Source of the DNA: UBA1046 sp012511325
GTDB lineage: Bacteria; Bacillota; Clostridia; Saccharofermentanales; DTU023
Assembly: GCA_050951925.1 (NCBI GenBank)
Contig: JBMNJZ010000001.1
Coordinates: 1-64,000, forward strand
Direction: 5' to 3'
DNA: 64,000 bases
The translations under genes were made by a program, and so were the position numbers. The notes beneath the pieces were generated by a model. It was not told the origin of the DNA and ran no database searches. It was given only the letters and a program-made list of their open reading frames with translations. This document shows, piece by piece, positions 1-8,651 of this stretch (its first letter is position 1; each line of letters opens with the position of its first letter).

Positions 1-192
1 TGCAGCTATATCGAAGACGAATCAGCCTACGGCACTTTCCATGTCGGTTTCGGTCGCAATCTGGCTCTCGGCGGCACACTTGAAGCCAATGGCCACTATG
101 ACCTGGTATCCCACAGGCCCAGCATCTATGTCGATAATCGTCAGATTATGGACGATGGCATCATCATTATTCCCGAGCCGGTCTTCCAATAA
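1..192 (+). CDS. C-terminal end of a probable M29-like metallo-aminopeptidase (partial)
   Basis: Frame 1 is open from the left edge to a TAA at 190-192, giving the last 63 residues of a protein that begins outside the window. The visible stretch has the pattern FHVGFGRN, then LGG, then GHYDLV, then a short strand ending in IMDDG. This resembles the C-terminus of the M29/AmpS-like aminopeptidases (COG2309 group), where a G-x-N/G-G region is followed by a metal-binding H-x-D and a D-G hairpin. The H-Y-D here would be that metal site. The call rests on a short fragment, so only the broad family is suggested. The gene is followed by an AT-rich gap with the rnf promoter. Confidence 0.5.
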   Translation, partial: CSYIEDESAYGTFHVGFGRNLALGGTLEANGHYDLVSHRPSIYVDNRQIMDDGIIIIPEPVFQ

Positions 193-353
193 GAACAATT
201 TATCGAAGGCGCTATATATGCATGTTTCTCAGAGAGTTAAGGAAACGACGCCCAGCCTTCCAAATCCCAAATCCCAAATACTGTATGTTGCATAATTTTA
301 CATAAAAATTAATATATTTAAATACATTTCTCTCCATAATCCTAACTTATCTC

Positions 354-382
354 TTGAGCAAAAAATCTGTAAGTGATATATT
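354..382 (+). promoter_or_regulatory. Probable sigma-A promoter of the rnf operon
   Basis: TTGAGC at 354-359 and TATATT at 377-382 are separated by 17 bases, in an AT-rich stretch. The predicted start of transcription lies about 40 bases before the rnfC ATG. The rnfC ribosome binding site GAGGAG sits just upstream of 432. No other good hexamer pair was seen between 193 and 431. Confidence 0.6.
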
Positions 383-431
383 AGTTTAGATGTGCTGTTT
401 GATTTAATTCGAGCACAATGAGGAGAGCAAA

Positions 432-1772
432 ATGTTGTTTATTCGCAGAGCTAAGCAGGGTGTTCATCCGCCGGATAATAAGAACACACGCGATATGCCT
501 ATCCAAAAATTAGATGTCTTTGATACAATAACCATTCCTTTGGACATGCAAGTTGGACCGGGTTGCGATCCTCTGGTGGCCAAGGGGGACACCGTTCTGG
601 TTGGGCAACAGATCGGAGAGCCGATCGGTGGCTGGAGCGTACCTGTACACTCCAGTGTCTCCGGTTTGGTAGAAAAAGTTAGAGTAGAAATTCTCAGTGA
701 CGGTGAAACCGCACATTATGTCACAATCAAAAATGATCATCAATATACCGTTTCTCCTGAGATCAAGCCGCCTCAGATTGCCACTAAAGATGATTTTCTG
801 GCAGCTATTCGCGCCTCCGGTCTTGTGGGTATGGGCGGGGCAGCTTTTCCGACTTTCGTAAAATTAAATCCACCTCCTGACAAGAAGGTAGATCTTCTGA
901 TGGTCAACGGTGCCGAATGCGAGCCCTATATTACCTCGGATCACCATATAATGTTGCACTATCCGGATGAGATTATCCAGGGTTGCCAAATCGCTGCCTA
1001 TTGGCTTGGAGTCAAAGATGTAATCATTGCCATCGAAGACAACAAGCCTGATGCGGTAAACACTCTGGAAAAAGCTGTCCAAAAACTCCAGGATCGCCAT
1101 CCTGACATTAAAATCAATGTTCGTACCTTACCTACCCGGTATCCTCATGGCGCGGAAACAGTCCAGATCAGAAAACTGACAGGGCGGGTAGTTCCTAAAG
1201 GCGGTTTGCCCTTTGACGCCGGCGTAGTCGTACAAAATGTCCAGACTGTCCGTTTTATTGCCACTTACCTGGCTACCGGTATGCCCTTTATTCGCAGAAT
1301 AATCACACTGGACGGCAGCGCCCTCAATCATGCCGGAATCTACGATGTACCTATCGGTGCCCATATTGATGATGTGATTGCTGCCGGAGGCGGGACCAAG
1401 TCTCCGCCGGGGAAAATTATAATGGGCGGTCCGATGATGGGAAAAGCAATCGACGAAATAGACCGCCCTATCTTGAAACACAATAATACCATCCTCGTCT
1501 TGGATGAGAAAGATGCGGTATTACCGTCTGAAACCGCTTGTATTCAGTGTGGTGCCTGTGTGCGCGCCTGCCCTTCACAGCTATTGCCTCATGAGCTTGA
1601 CAGTGCCGCCCGCAGACTGGATCTTGACACCCTGGATCGCGATGACGCCCTCTGTTGCATTGAATGCGGCTGTTGCGCCTATGTCTGCCCATCCAAGCGC
1701 CATCTGGTTCAGAACATTATTATAGGCAAAGATCTCTTGCTCTCGGCACAGAAGAAAGGTAGGGCAGACTGA
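432..1772 (+). CDS. rnfC: Rnf electron transport complex subunit RnfC
   Basis: This is the peripheral NADH-side subunit of the Rnf complex, which couples reduced ferredoxin oxidation and NAD+ reduction to Na+ or H+ export. The 446-residue length is normal for the compact clostridial RnfC. A Rossmann/SLBB-type region holds VGMGGAAFPTFVKL near residue 140. Two 4Fe-4S sites follow: CIQCGACVRAC at about 370-380 and CIECGCCAYVC at about 409-419. The gene opens a six-gene operon in the order C-D-G-E-A-B. GAGGAG precedes the ATG by a few bases, and rnfD begins one base after the stop. Confidence 0.97.
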   Translation: MLFIRRAKQGVHPPDNKNTRDMPIQKLDVFDTITIPLDMQVGPGCDPLVAKGDTVLVGQQIGEPIGGWSVPVHSSVSGLVEKVRVEILSDGETAHYVTIKNDHQYTVSPEIKPPQIATKDDFLAAIRASGLVGMGGAAFPTFVKLNPPPDKKVDLLMVNGAECEPYITSDHHIMLHYPDEIIQGCQIAAYWLGVKDVIIAIEDNKPDAVNTLEKAVQKLQDRHPDIKINVRTLPTRYPHGAETVQIRKLTGRVVPKGGLPFDAGVVVQNVQTVRFIATYLATGMPFIRRIITLDGSALNHAGIYDVPIGAHIDDVIAAGGGTKSPPGKIIMGGPMMGKAIDEIDRPILKHNNTILVLDEKDAVLPSETACIQCGACVRACPSQLLPHELDSAARRLDLDTLDRDDALCCIECGCCAYVCPSKRHLVQNIIIGKDLLLSAQKKGRAD

Positions 1773-1773
1773 T

Positions 1774-2760
1774 ATGTTACGCGTTTCAGCTTCACCCCAT
1801 ATCCGTGATCCCAGGACAACCAGGGGCATCATGTTGGATGTCATTATTTCTCTGATGCCTGCCTTGGTAGCAGCAGTCCTAATCTTTGGCCCCAGGAGCT
1901 TGGCGGTTGTCGCTGTCAGCGTCGCTGTCGCCGTAATAACCGAAGCATTAAGCAATCTGGTCATGAAAAGAAAACAGACGGTCAATGATTTATCCGCTGT
2001 AGTCACAGGAATTATACTTGCCTATTGTTTGCCGGCAAGTCTGCCGCTTTGGATGGTTGGCCTGGGCGCGGCAGTAGCGATCGGAGCCGCCAAAATGATC
2101 TTTGGCGGTTTGGGCGACAACTTCGCTAATCCGGCTATTACCGGCAGAATATTTCTGGCAGTATCATTTGGAACTCAGATGTCTAATTCAGTAGTTCTGG
2201 CCCGCTTTGCAAAGGCCGGCACTGATATAGCTAATCAAGCCGCGCAGCTGGCATCTGCCGCCGATACGGATCTCGTCGCGCAGGCTACTCCTTTAGCCGT
2301 GGCACGCAATATGGTTGAAGGCAACATTCCTGATTACAAGACACTTTTTCTGGGCACTCATGCCGGCACCATCGGAGAAGTATCTGCTCTGGCCTTGTTG
2401 ATCGGGGTTGCCTGGCTTCTGATCCGCGGTGTGATTGATCTCTGGATACCTCTTTCCATGATTGTCCCCACAGTACTGCTCTGTTGGGCCGCTGGCGGCG
2501 ACCCGCTATTGCATCTGCTCTCCGGTGGCCTGATACTCGGCGCTTTCTTTATGGCTACGGACTATGTAACATCACCGATCACAGCCCGGGGCAAAGTCAT
2601 ATTCGGACTCGGTTGCGCACTGCTGACCTTTCTGATGCGCATGTACAGCGGTATGCCGGAGGGTGTCTCCTATGCCATCCTGATCATGAATATTCTGACC
2701 CCCCATATCAATGATTGGACAAAACCGATCCCTATCGGAGGTAGTAAAAGTGGAAAATAA
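1774..2760 (+). CDS. rnfD: Rnf electron transport complex subunit RnfD
   Basis: RnfD is a polytopic membrane subunit related to NqrB, carrying covalent FMN on a threonine. The 328-residue protein has an N-terminal SPHIRDPRTTRGIML motif typical of the family and many hydrophobic segments. The flavinylation region reads D166-L-V-A-Q-A-T172-P-L. The Asp and the Ala-Thr are kept, but the usual Ser/Thr-Gly before Ala-Thr is Ala-Gln. ApbE would be the transferase and is not in this window. The 3' end overlaps the GTG start of rnfG by 11 bases, suggesting translational coupling. Confidence 0.95.
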   Translation: MLRVSASPHIRDPRTTRGIMLDVIISLMPALVAAVLIFGPRSLAVVAVSVAVAVITEALSNLVMKRKQTVNDLSAVVTGIILAYCLPASLPLWMVGLGAAVAIGAAKMIFGGLGDNFANPAITGRIFLAVSFGTQMSNSVVLARFAKAGTDIANQAAQLASAADTDLVAQATPLAVARNMVEGNIPDYKTLFLGTHAGTIGEVSALALLIGVAWLLIRGVIDLWIPLSMIVPTVLLCWAAGGDPLLHLLSGGLILGAFFMATDYVTSPITARGKVIFGLGCALLTFLMRMYSGMPEGVSYAILIMNILTPHINDWTKPIPIGGSKSGK

Positions 2761-3346
2761 GCAGCCTAAATCAAAGACGTCTATCATTGATCGCGGTCCT
2801 ATGCCTGTCATTATCCTTACGGTCATTACCGTAGTCTGTGTCGTTGCTTTGGCTTTGACCTCCAATCTGACCCAAGAAGCCCGAGATGAGCAGGAGGCTG
2901 AGGCCGCGCTCTCAGTACAGCGAGAGTTCTTTCCCGCTGCCGAAGAGTTTGCGGATGTGGAACTGGATCAAATCGTCACAGAATACCCCGGGGTAACCAA
3001 AATTGTCGAAGCACTGGACGGCTCCGGCAACCGGCTCGGTTTTGTCATTACCGCCGAAGCGATGGGTTATGGCGGGCCGATTCCGGCAACTGTGGGATAT
3101 GATAATGACGGTCAGATCGTGGGGACGAGATTTGAAGTTTCAGGCGAGACCGCCGGTTACGGGCAAAATGCCGCCAAACCGGAATTCAATAATCAATTCA
3201 CCGCTTTCAATGCCAGTCAAAAGCTATCTGCTGACAAAGGCTCAACGGATACGGTTATTGATGGCATAACCGGTTCAACGCGCAGCACTAAAGGCATTGT
3301 CGACGCTCTGAATCAGGCTGCCGGCGCTTTCCTGCTGTTGAATTAA
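2750..3346 (+). CDS. rnfG: Rnf electron transport complex subunit RnfG
   Basis: RnfG is a membrane-anchored subunit with an FMN-binding domain. I chose GTG at 2750 because GGAGGT at 2737-2742 lies 7 bases upstream; an ATG at 2711 inside rnfD has no comparable site. The resulting 198-residue protein has one N-terminal membrane segment (VIILTVITVVCVVALALT). The flavinylation motif near the C-terminus is D-G-I-T-G-S-T, matching the Dxx(S/T)G-x-(S/T) pattern recognised by ApbE. It lies between rnfD and rnfE as in other clostridial operons. Confidence 0.95.
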   Translation: MENKQPKSKTSIIDRGPMPVIILTVITVVCVVALALTSNLTQEARDEQEAEAALSVQREFFPAAEEFADVELDQIVTEYPGVTKIVEALDGSGNRLGFVITAEAMGYGGPIPATVGYDNDGQIVGTRFEVSGETAGYGQNAAKPEFNNQFTAFNASQKLSADKGSTDTVIDGITGSTRSTKGIVDALNQAAGAFLLLN

Positions 3347-3358
3347 GGAGAAAGAGTT

Positions 3359-4147
3359 ATGGCAGATAATAAAAATAAAAATACATGTTCATGCGCATGT
3401 GAATTTAGCAAAGGAATTATTAAAGAAAATACTTTACTGGTATTGTTATTAGGTACCTGTCCCGCTCTGGCCGTAACAACATCGGCCTGGGATGGAGTAG
3501 GAATGGGCCTGGCAGCAACTTTCGTCCTTGTACTGTCAAATCTGGTAATCTCTTTGCTGAGAAATATAATCCCCGATCGAGTAAGGATTCCCAGCTATAT
3601 CACGATCATTGCCAGCTTGGTCACTATTCTGCAGCTATTTCTGGAAGCTTATTTGCCCGATCTGAATAAATCACTTGGCATCTTCATTCCACTGATCACT
3701 GTTAACTGCATTATTCTAGGGCGAGCCGAAGCTTATGCTAACAAGAAGCCCGTTCTACCCAGTATTTTTGATGGCCTGGGCATGGGTGTAGGCTTTACTA
3801 TTGCTTTGTTTTTAATCGGCTCAATCCGAGAAATCCTCGGCTCAGGCAGTTTCTTCAATATTGCGATACCTTTTGTCGGCGGAGATAATATATTGCAGCC
3901 GATTTTGATCTTCGCCCTGCCACCGGGCGGCTTCGCCATTTTCGGACTCCTGATTGCCATCTCAAATAAACTGAATGCTCATTTCTATGCCCGCCAGCCG
4001 GCTGAGTTGATGGATCATGAACACTATCCCGGCAGTATCTATGACTACCAAAACACACTCCTGGAAGCGGAAACCAGAGATGCCATTCTTGCCGGAGGAC
4101 AGCTGGACGGAGCTTTCCCTCAAATAGTGGAAAGGAAAGGGGAATAA
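3359..4147 (+). CDS. rnfE: Rnf electron transport complex subunit RnfE
   Basis: RnfE is a polytopic membrane subunit related to NqrD. Together with RnfA it frames a membrane-embedded Fe-S site. The protein has 262 residues with LLLGTCPALAVTTSAWDG near residue 30 and TVNCIILGRAEAYA near 118; the two cysteines are the conserved cluster ligands of the family. The N-terminus is polar and Cys-containing (NTCSCACEF), and the C-terminus has a hydrophilic tail of about 45 residues. AAGGAG lies before the ATG. The downstream rnfA starts three bases after the stop. Confidence 0.95.
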   Translation: MADNKNKNTCSCACEFSKGIIKENTLLVLLLGTCPALAVTTSAWDGVGMGLAATFVLVLSNLVISLLRNIIPDRVRIPSYITIIASLVTILQLFLEAYLPDLNKSLGIFIPLITVNCIILGRAEAYANKKPVLPSIFDGLGMGVGFTIALFLIGSIREILGSGSFFNIAIPFVGGDNILQPILIFALPPGGFAIFGLLIAISNKLNAHFYARQPAELMDHEHYPGSIYDYQNTLLEAETRDAILAGGQLDGAFPQIVERKGE

Positions 4148-4150
4148 AAG

Positions 4151-4744
4151 ATGATTGACATTGCCAAGATCTTATTTACTGTCATCCTGCTGAACAATAT
4201 TGTGCTATCGCAGTTTCTCGGTGTTTGCTCTTTCCTGGGTCTTACCACCGACTTAAAAAATTCAATGGGCATGAGCTTTGCTGTCATATTCGTTATGGTT
4301 GTCTCCTCAGCAATCACACAACCGATCTTCCAATATCTTTTAGTGCCAAATAATCTGGAATATCTGCAGACGGTTGTGTTCATACTCGTTATTGCCTCAG
4401 CAGTTCAGATTCTGGAAGCAATTATCAAAAAGGTGTTTCCCCCTCTCTACAAGGGCATGGGCATCTATTTGCCTCTGATTACCACCAACTGTGCCATCCT
4501 GGGCATCATGCTGGTCAACATTCAGGAGTCTTACACCTTCTTTGAATCTCTCGTCAACGGTTTCGGAGCCGGTGTCAGCTATATGCTGGCAATGTTTCTA
4601 TTTGTCGGCGTCCGTAAAAAAATGGCTCAGGCTAAGATACCCGCTTTCTTCGAAGGTTTGCCGGCAGCTCTGGTTGCGGCTGCGATTGTTTCGGTATCCT
4701 TCAATGGTTTTAAGGGTGTCTTAGAGAATATTTTCGGTAGATAA
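4151..4744 (+). CDS. rnfA: Rnf electron transport complex subunit RnfA
   Basis: RnfA is a six-helix membrane subunit homologous to NqrE. It is an inverted-topology partner of RnfE, sharing the Fe-S site at the membrane centre. The 197-residue length is standard. Diagnostic motifs are NNIVLSQFLGVCSFLG near the start and LITTNCAILGIML near residue 110, which supply the conserved cysteines. It is flanked closely by rnfE and rnfB, so it is co-transcribed with them. Confidence 0.97.
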   Translation: MIDIAKILFTVILLNNIVLSQFLGVCSFLGLTTDLKNSMGMSFAVIFVMVVSSAITQPIFQYLLVPNNLEYLQTVVFILVIASAVQILEAIIKKVFPPLYKGMGIYLPLITTNCAILGIMLVNIQESYTFFESLVNGFGAGVSYMLAMFLFVGVRKKMAQAKIPAFFEGLPAALVAAAIVSVSFNGFKGVLENIFGR

Positions 4745-4758
4745 TTAGGGTGATGAAT

Positions 4759-5661
4759 ATGTATTTTGTTCAGCTGACATTAACAGAAGGCATCCTGGCA
4801 CCGACATTGATCGGAGCAGGCATCGCATTTGTCTTGGGGGCAATTATTCTGATTGTCTTCAAAGTCTTTGCCGTTCCGGTGGACGAAAGGGCTGCGAATC
4901 TCGCTGAGCTTTTGCCGGGAGTCAACTGTGGCGGCTGCGGTTTCGCCAGTTGCATGGCCTATGCTGAATCCCTGGTCGAAGGCGAAGTAACCGAGACCAA
5001 TCGCTGCACTGCGGGAGGTGAAGAAACAGTCGCTGCCATCGCAAATTTCCTGGGTGTTGAGCCTGGCATATTCGTGCCTCAGGTTGCCCATGTCTACTGT
5101 CAAGGTTCCGATAAATATACAAAAACACGTTTCGAGTACTCCGGCAGTACAAATTGCGCGGCGGCGGCAGGATTGTTCTCCGGCCCCAATAGTTGCACTT
5201 ATGGCTGCCTGGGCATGGGCGATTGCATGTTGGTCTGCGATTTTAATGCCATCTATATTGAAGAGGGAGTCGCCAGAATTAACCATGAGAACTGTGTTGC
5301 TTGCGGTAAATGCGTTGATGCCTGTCCCAAGCATTTGATTCACCTGATCCCCAAGCACGAATCCGCAACGATTGTCACCTGCAGCAATCACTGGCCGGCT
5401 GCCAGAATCAGAAAGGACTGCAGTATTGCCTGTATTAGTTGCGGTCTTTGCCTCAAGGCCTGTCCTGTCAATGCCATCACAATGGAAGACAATTTGGCTG
5501 TTATCGATCAGAGATTGTGTATTCATTGCGACGAATGCTTAGCTGTATGTCCTACCACTGCCATCAGAAGAGGCTTGTTAGGAGCAAAGGGAAGCCATCA
5601 GGATAATCCTAAGTCCAAAACCATGGTCAAGAAAGAGGCTCCTCCGACTATTGCCGGATAA
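4759..5661 (+). CDS. rnfB: Rnf electron transport complex subunit RnfB
   Basis: RnfB is the ferredoxin-docking subunit. It has one N-terminal membrane helix, then a Fe-S motif GVNCGGCGFASC, a Cys-rich central region, and ferredoxin-like clusters CVACGKCVDACPK, CISCGLCLKACPV and CIHCDECLAVCPT. This multi-cluster form, about 300 residues long, is typical of Clostridia. Possible starts are GTG 4750, ATG 4753 and ATG 4759. I prefer 4759 because the anti-SD-like GGTGAT at 4749-4754 is then correctly placed. It is the last gene of the rnf operon. No clear intrinsic terminator follows before rpmB. Confidence 0.95.
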   Translation: MYFVQLTLTEGILAPTLIGAGIAFVLGAIILIVFKVFAVPVDERAANLAELLPGVNCGGCGFASCMAYAESLVEGEVTETNRCTAGGEETVAAIANFLGVEPGIFVPQVAHVYCQGSDKYTKTRFEYSGSTNCAAAAGLFSGPNSCTYGCLGMGDCMLVCDFNAIYIEEGVARINHENCVACGKCVDACPKHLIHLIPKHESATIVTCSNHWPAARIRKDCSIACISCGLCLKACPVNAITMEDNLAVIDQRLCIHCDECLAVCPTTAIRRGLLGAKGSHQDNPKSKTMVKKEAPPTIAG

Positions 5662-5668
5662 CTTGCCC

Positions 5669-5697
5669 TTGCACAGGCCCGATTTGTGTGCTAATAT
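5669..5697 (+). promoter_or_regulatory. Possible promoter for rpmB
   Basis: TTGCAC (5669-5674) and TAATAT (5692-5697) are 17 bases apart in the 100-base gap between rnfB and rpmB. Each hexamer is only a partial match. A separate promoter is plausible because rpmB has no functional link to rnf. Confidence 0.35.
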
Positions 5698-5761
5698 TTT
5701 CTTTGCGCGTTTATGGAGTTGTTCTTAAAATTACTGCGCAAGTAAGACAGGAGGTGCGAAT

Positions 5762-5959
5762 ATGGCAAAATGTGAAGTATGCGATAAGAGTGTGTTTTTC
5801 GGCAGAAAAATCCGTATAACCCGATCCCAGATTTCCCGTCGGGCAAAAGTCAAACAAAGAGCTAATGTCAAGCGGGTAAAGGTAATCGTCGATGGAACTC
5901 CGAAAACAATGAGCGTCTGCACCAGATGTCTGAAGAGTGGTGCGGTTCAACGCGCTTAA
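5762..5959 (+). CDS. rpmB: 50S ribosomal protein L28
   Basis: The 65-residue protein begins MAKCEVCDKS and contains SRRAKVKQRANVKRVKV, the basic core of L28 in the large ribosomal subunit. Two CxxC pairs, CEVC at 4-7 and CTRC near 56-59, mark the zinc-binding form of L28 rather than the zinc-free form that lacks them. AGGAGG lies 6-7 bases before the ATG. The gene is followed at once by a strong intrinsic terminator, so it is probably a single-gene unit. Confidence 0.97.
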   Translation: MAKCEVCDKSVFFGRKIRITRSQISRRAKVKQRANVKRVKVIVDGTPKTMSVCTRCLKSGAVQRA

Positions 5960-5980
5960 TTAATACTACCTGACTCTCAG

Positions 5981-6023
5981 GGACTGTCTCCTGCGCCAAT
6001 TGGTGTCAAGACAGTCCTTTTTT
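5981..6023 (+). terminator. Rho-independent terminator of rpmB
   Basis: GGACTGTCT (5981-5989) pairs perfectly with AGACAGTCC (6009-6017), followed by six T residues at 6018-6023. The stop codon of the converging minus-strand gene lies at the end of the T run, so the two units abut here. Confidence 0.85.
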
Positions 6024-7167
6024 AATTAGACAATCGTCTGATTTCTTTAATTCTCCCCGCCAAGCCTAAATTTTTATTAGTCAATGAATATGTCGATATT
6101 GTACTGGATCCTATGCGATGCAATAGTACTTGTTCATCAGGTAAAATCAGAGCAAAATCGACTTTCTCCCCTTGCTGCTCTAGTGTATCAAGAATCAAAA
6201 TATCTCCGCTTTGAGCATACCTCAGGTCAAAAGAATTCGTTTCCGGATTAACCGGTAAACTGATCTTCTCGCCAAGTGCAGAAATGGACGCCGGATTGCG
6301 CTGAACTTCCAGGCCGCTAATCCTGCAGGCCAGATATAGAACGCCCGCCATATCTATACCCGCCGTTGTAATGCCATTCGGTACCCAGGTCGAACGGTTA
6401 AAAGCCAGAGCAGTACTAACCAGAGCAGATTGCAAATCATCAGGCTCCGGTAAATTTTGTTCAGGTTCCATGATGAAAACATCGTGTTTGCTGATCCAGC
6501 CTCCCACACCTTGGGGTAATCTGATCCGGAGCACCTGAGAATCCTGATAATCAGCGTAGAGCACACTTCCCAGAGGAGCCCTGGCAAGTACCGTACCGCC
6601 TTGAGTGTGACTCATGATGTCCTTGGACGAGGTTATGATAATGACTTTCAGGAGAGCCTGTTTCGGATCAAGTCCGGAAGCATCTGCTGAAACATCGGTT
6701 CTCAAAATATAGCCTTGCAGACCATTCTGCGTATTTACCAGCAGATATCTCTCATCTGAGGCATCAAGCAATTCCAGCCCCTCATTAAAAAGCAGTTCTG
6801 CCACTCGCACTGCTCCACGTCGGGGCTCTTTATAAAGCCAACTGCTATTTGCAGTGACGACCACCAGATTTTCCTGCGCATAGGAAATTTCTGCAGCCGT
6901 TTGCACTGGCATCTCTATCTGCTCCTTGTCTCTGAAGAGACGGGGCAGAATCCAGAATATGCCCGCAATCAAAATGAAAGCTATCAAAACAGCTATTAAC
7001 CAGGAGGGAAATCTGCTTCTCTTCTTGGTGACATAGAGACCACGCACATCTTCAGAGCTTGGCCCTTCAGGGGGTGAAATCTGTGATGGCCCCGGCAAAG
7101 CCTTGGGAACGATCTTAATCTTGCGGGGCCGATCATCTATCTTATTTGGTTCCGTATTCCCGGTCAT
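6022..7167 (-). CDS. Membrane-anchored SH3-domain protein with a degenerate NlpC/P60 domain
   Basis: This 381-residue protein has a basic, Pro-rich cytoplasmic N-terminus and one membrane helix at about 54-78. Two bacterial SH3-like regions follow (about 100-160 and 172-232), then a C-terminal domain. That domain follows the NlpC/P60 layout: GIDMAGVLYLACRISGLEVQ at 270-289 aligns with the usual G-x-D-C-S-G-L active-site helix, and GDILIL at 321 with the GDL strand. The catalytic Cys is Met273, and the expected His of the H-V-G strand is replaced around Asp337-Phe338; His350 remains. It should therefore bind cell wall or a partner rather than cleave peptide bonds. It lies 9 bases downstream of acpS, with no known link to it. 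Confidence 0.75.
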   Translation of the reverse strand: MTGNTEPNKIDDRPRKIKIVPKALPGPSQISPPEGPSSEDVRGLYVTKKRSRFPSWLIAVLIAFILIAGIFWILPRLFRDKEQIEMPVQTAAEISYAQENLVVVTANSSWLYKEPRRGAVRVAELLFNEGLELLDASDERYLLVNTQNGLQGYILRTDVSADASGLDPKQALLKVIIITSSKDIMSHTQGGTVLARAPLGSVLYADYQDSQVLRIRLPQGVGGWISKHDVFIMEPEQNLPEPDDLQSALVSTALAFNRSTWVPNGITTAGIDMAGVLYLACRISGLEVQRNPASISALGEKISLPVNPETNSFDLRYAQSGDILILDTLEQQGEKVDFALILPDEQVLLHRIGSSTISTYSLTNKNLGLAGRIKEIRRLSN

Positions 7168-7176
7168 CTATTGCCT

Positions 7177-7554
7177 CTAACTATCGCAGGCCATATAGCA
7201 AACTGCCGCAGCATAAGCTTTTTCATGCGTAATACTGACTGTCAGGGACTTTCCGCCCAATTCATCATACCTTGCCCTGGCTGCGCCGGACAGTTTCACT
7301 ATTGGGGCACCCAGTTGATCTTTTATAATCTCAATATCAGTAAATTGAATACCTCTGATCATCAGACCGGTGCCCAAAGCCTTGGCGACTGCTTCTTTCG
7401 CTGCATAATATCCGGCTAAAGATTGAGTCCTGCGCCCACATCCGGCTAATTCGCTCTCGGTAAAAATTCTTTCTAAAAAGCGGTCGGAGCCTTTGCTAAT
7501 TGCTGACTCAATCCGGCTTATTTCTACCAAGTCCAATCCACATCGAATATCCAC
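7177..7554 (-). CDS. acpS: Holo-[acyl-carrier-protein] synthase
   Basis: AcpS transfers 4'-phosphopantetheine from CoA to the serine of acyl carrier protein for fatty acid synthesis. The 125-residue length is standard. The N-terminal GLDLVEISRI carries the Mg-binding Asp, and YYAAKEAVAKALGTG carries the second metal-ligand Glu and the CoA-binding Lys. It is co-directional with the SH3 protein downstream. About 75 bases separate it from the helicase-loader gene upstream. It is distinct from CitX/CitG, which modify the citramalate lyase carrier. Confidence 0.95.
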   Translation of the reverse strand: MDIRCGLDLVEISRIESAISKGSDRFLERIFTESELAGCGRRTQSLAGYYAAKEAVAKALGTGLMIRGIQFTDIEIIKDQLGAPIVKLSGAARARYDELGGKSLTVSITHEKAYAAAVCYMACDS

Positions 7555-7628
7555 TGAAACCTCGTCTTGTATTTATAGAAAATAGCTTATGCGTCACTCA
7601 ATATGCGTAATGTAGATTAGTCTTGCAT

Positions 7629-8639
7629 CTACTGTTGGCTGCGAACAAGACGCAAGTCAACTTCAGGCATTTTATAACATAGAAAATTGCCGCTGATGCG
7701 ACTGGCAATTCTTTTATCATAAATCTCCTGCAGATCAATCGCATTCAAGTTGCTGGTAATTATCGTATGCAACCCCTCTTGTTGCCTCCGATCCAGCAGC
7801 AGAAGCAAGTCGGTGTAACTGAGATCCTTCTGAATCTCAGAGCCCAAGTCATCCAGTATCAGCAGATCGCAGCTCCATAGAGCCTCTGTCAGGATCTGGA
7901 GCTCGTTATAGCGATCCGGGTCAGGGCGAAAACTGATTTTCTGCTGATTCCATTCTTGAAGCAAATCAAAGAAGACAGAGGCCGGCAGCACAAAGACCGA
8001 ATAACCATGAGCCATTACCTCTCTTGCAATACAACTGATCAGCCAGGTCTTGCCGCTTCCCTCCTGTCCGGAAAAAAAGAGATTCTTGTTTTCTAATAGA
8101 GAAAAATGTTGACTGTAGGTGCGAACAATATCCAGCATTGTCTTCATATGATCCCTGGGTCTGGACTTCTGGCCGTTCTTAACGATCTCTTCCGGATAAA
8201 CTCCGGGGTCGGTCTGATCAAAACTCGCTTCCGGCAATAAGGCAGAGGGCAATAACTGAGATAATAGTGCTTGCCTCAGTTCTTCATAGCAGGTACAGTA
8301 ACATTCATCAACCAATCCCGTATCCTGACATTTCGGGCAATGCCAGACGGGCTCAGCATAGTTTAAAGAAATTCCCCGCTCAAACAGATATTCCTTCAAT
8401 CTTTGCTCTGCTTTGCCCAGCTCCCGATCCGCCTGCTGTCTGGCAGCCTCATCTTCACCCAGGGAGAACTGTAAGTAAATCAATCCTTTCTGATTGACCG
8501 CATCTTCAAGCTCAACAATTTGAGGGTATTCAGCAATAATCAGTCGACGTTTCTGTTCCGCTTGGGCTTGAGCCAGATTCCGTCGCTGTGAATATATTTT
8601 CTCAATCTCCAGATTTAGTATGTGGCCGAGTTCACTCAT
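7629..8639 (-). CDS. dnaI: DnaI/DnaC-like helicase loader ATPase
   Basis: The protein has 336 residues. After an N-terminal coiled region comes a zinc-binding motif, CPKCQDTG then ECYCTCYEE at about 101-120. The AAA+ domain has Walker A GQEGSGKT at 191-198 and Walker B LLILDDLGSE near 257-266. This order matches DnaI-type loaders, which place the replicative helicase DnaC/DnaB on the fork, and the adjacent upstream gene is DnaD, a usual partner. IstB-like transposition helpers share the ATPase but not this context; no transposase is present. The dnaD stop is 12 bases from this start. Confidence 0.85.
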   Translation of the reverse strand: MSELGHILNLEIEKIYSQRRNLAQAQAEQKRRLIIAEYPQIVELEDAVNQKGLIYLQFSLGEDEAARQQADRELGKAEQRLKEYLFERGISLNYAEPVWHCPKCQDTGLVDECYCTCYEELRQALLSQLLPSALLPEASFDQTDPGVYPEEIVKNGQKSRPRDHMKTMLDIVRTYSQHFSLLENKNLFFSGQEGSGKTWLISCIAREVMAHGYSVFVLPASVFFDLLQEWNQQKISFRPDPDRYNELQILTEALWSCDLLILDDLGSEIQKDLSYTDLLLLLDRRQQEGLHTIITSNLNAIDLQEIYDKRIASRISGNFLCYKMPEVDLRLVRSQQ

Positions 8640-8651
8640 TGTTGATTCCTC

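Noticed and set aside
7629..8639. IstB-type transposition helper
   Set aside because: The ATPase domain is shared, but there is no adjacent IstA transposase or terminal repeat, and the neighbour is DnaD.
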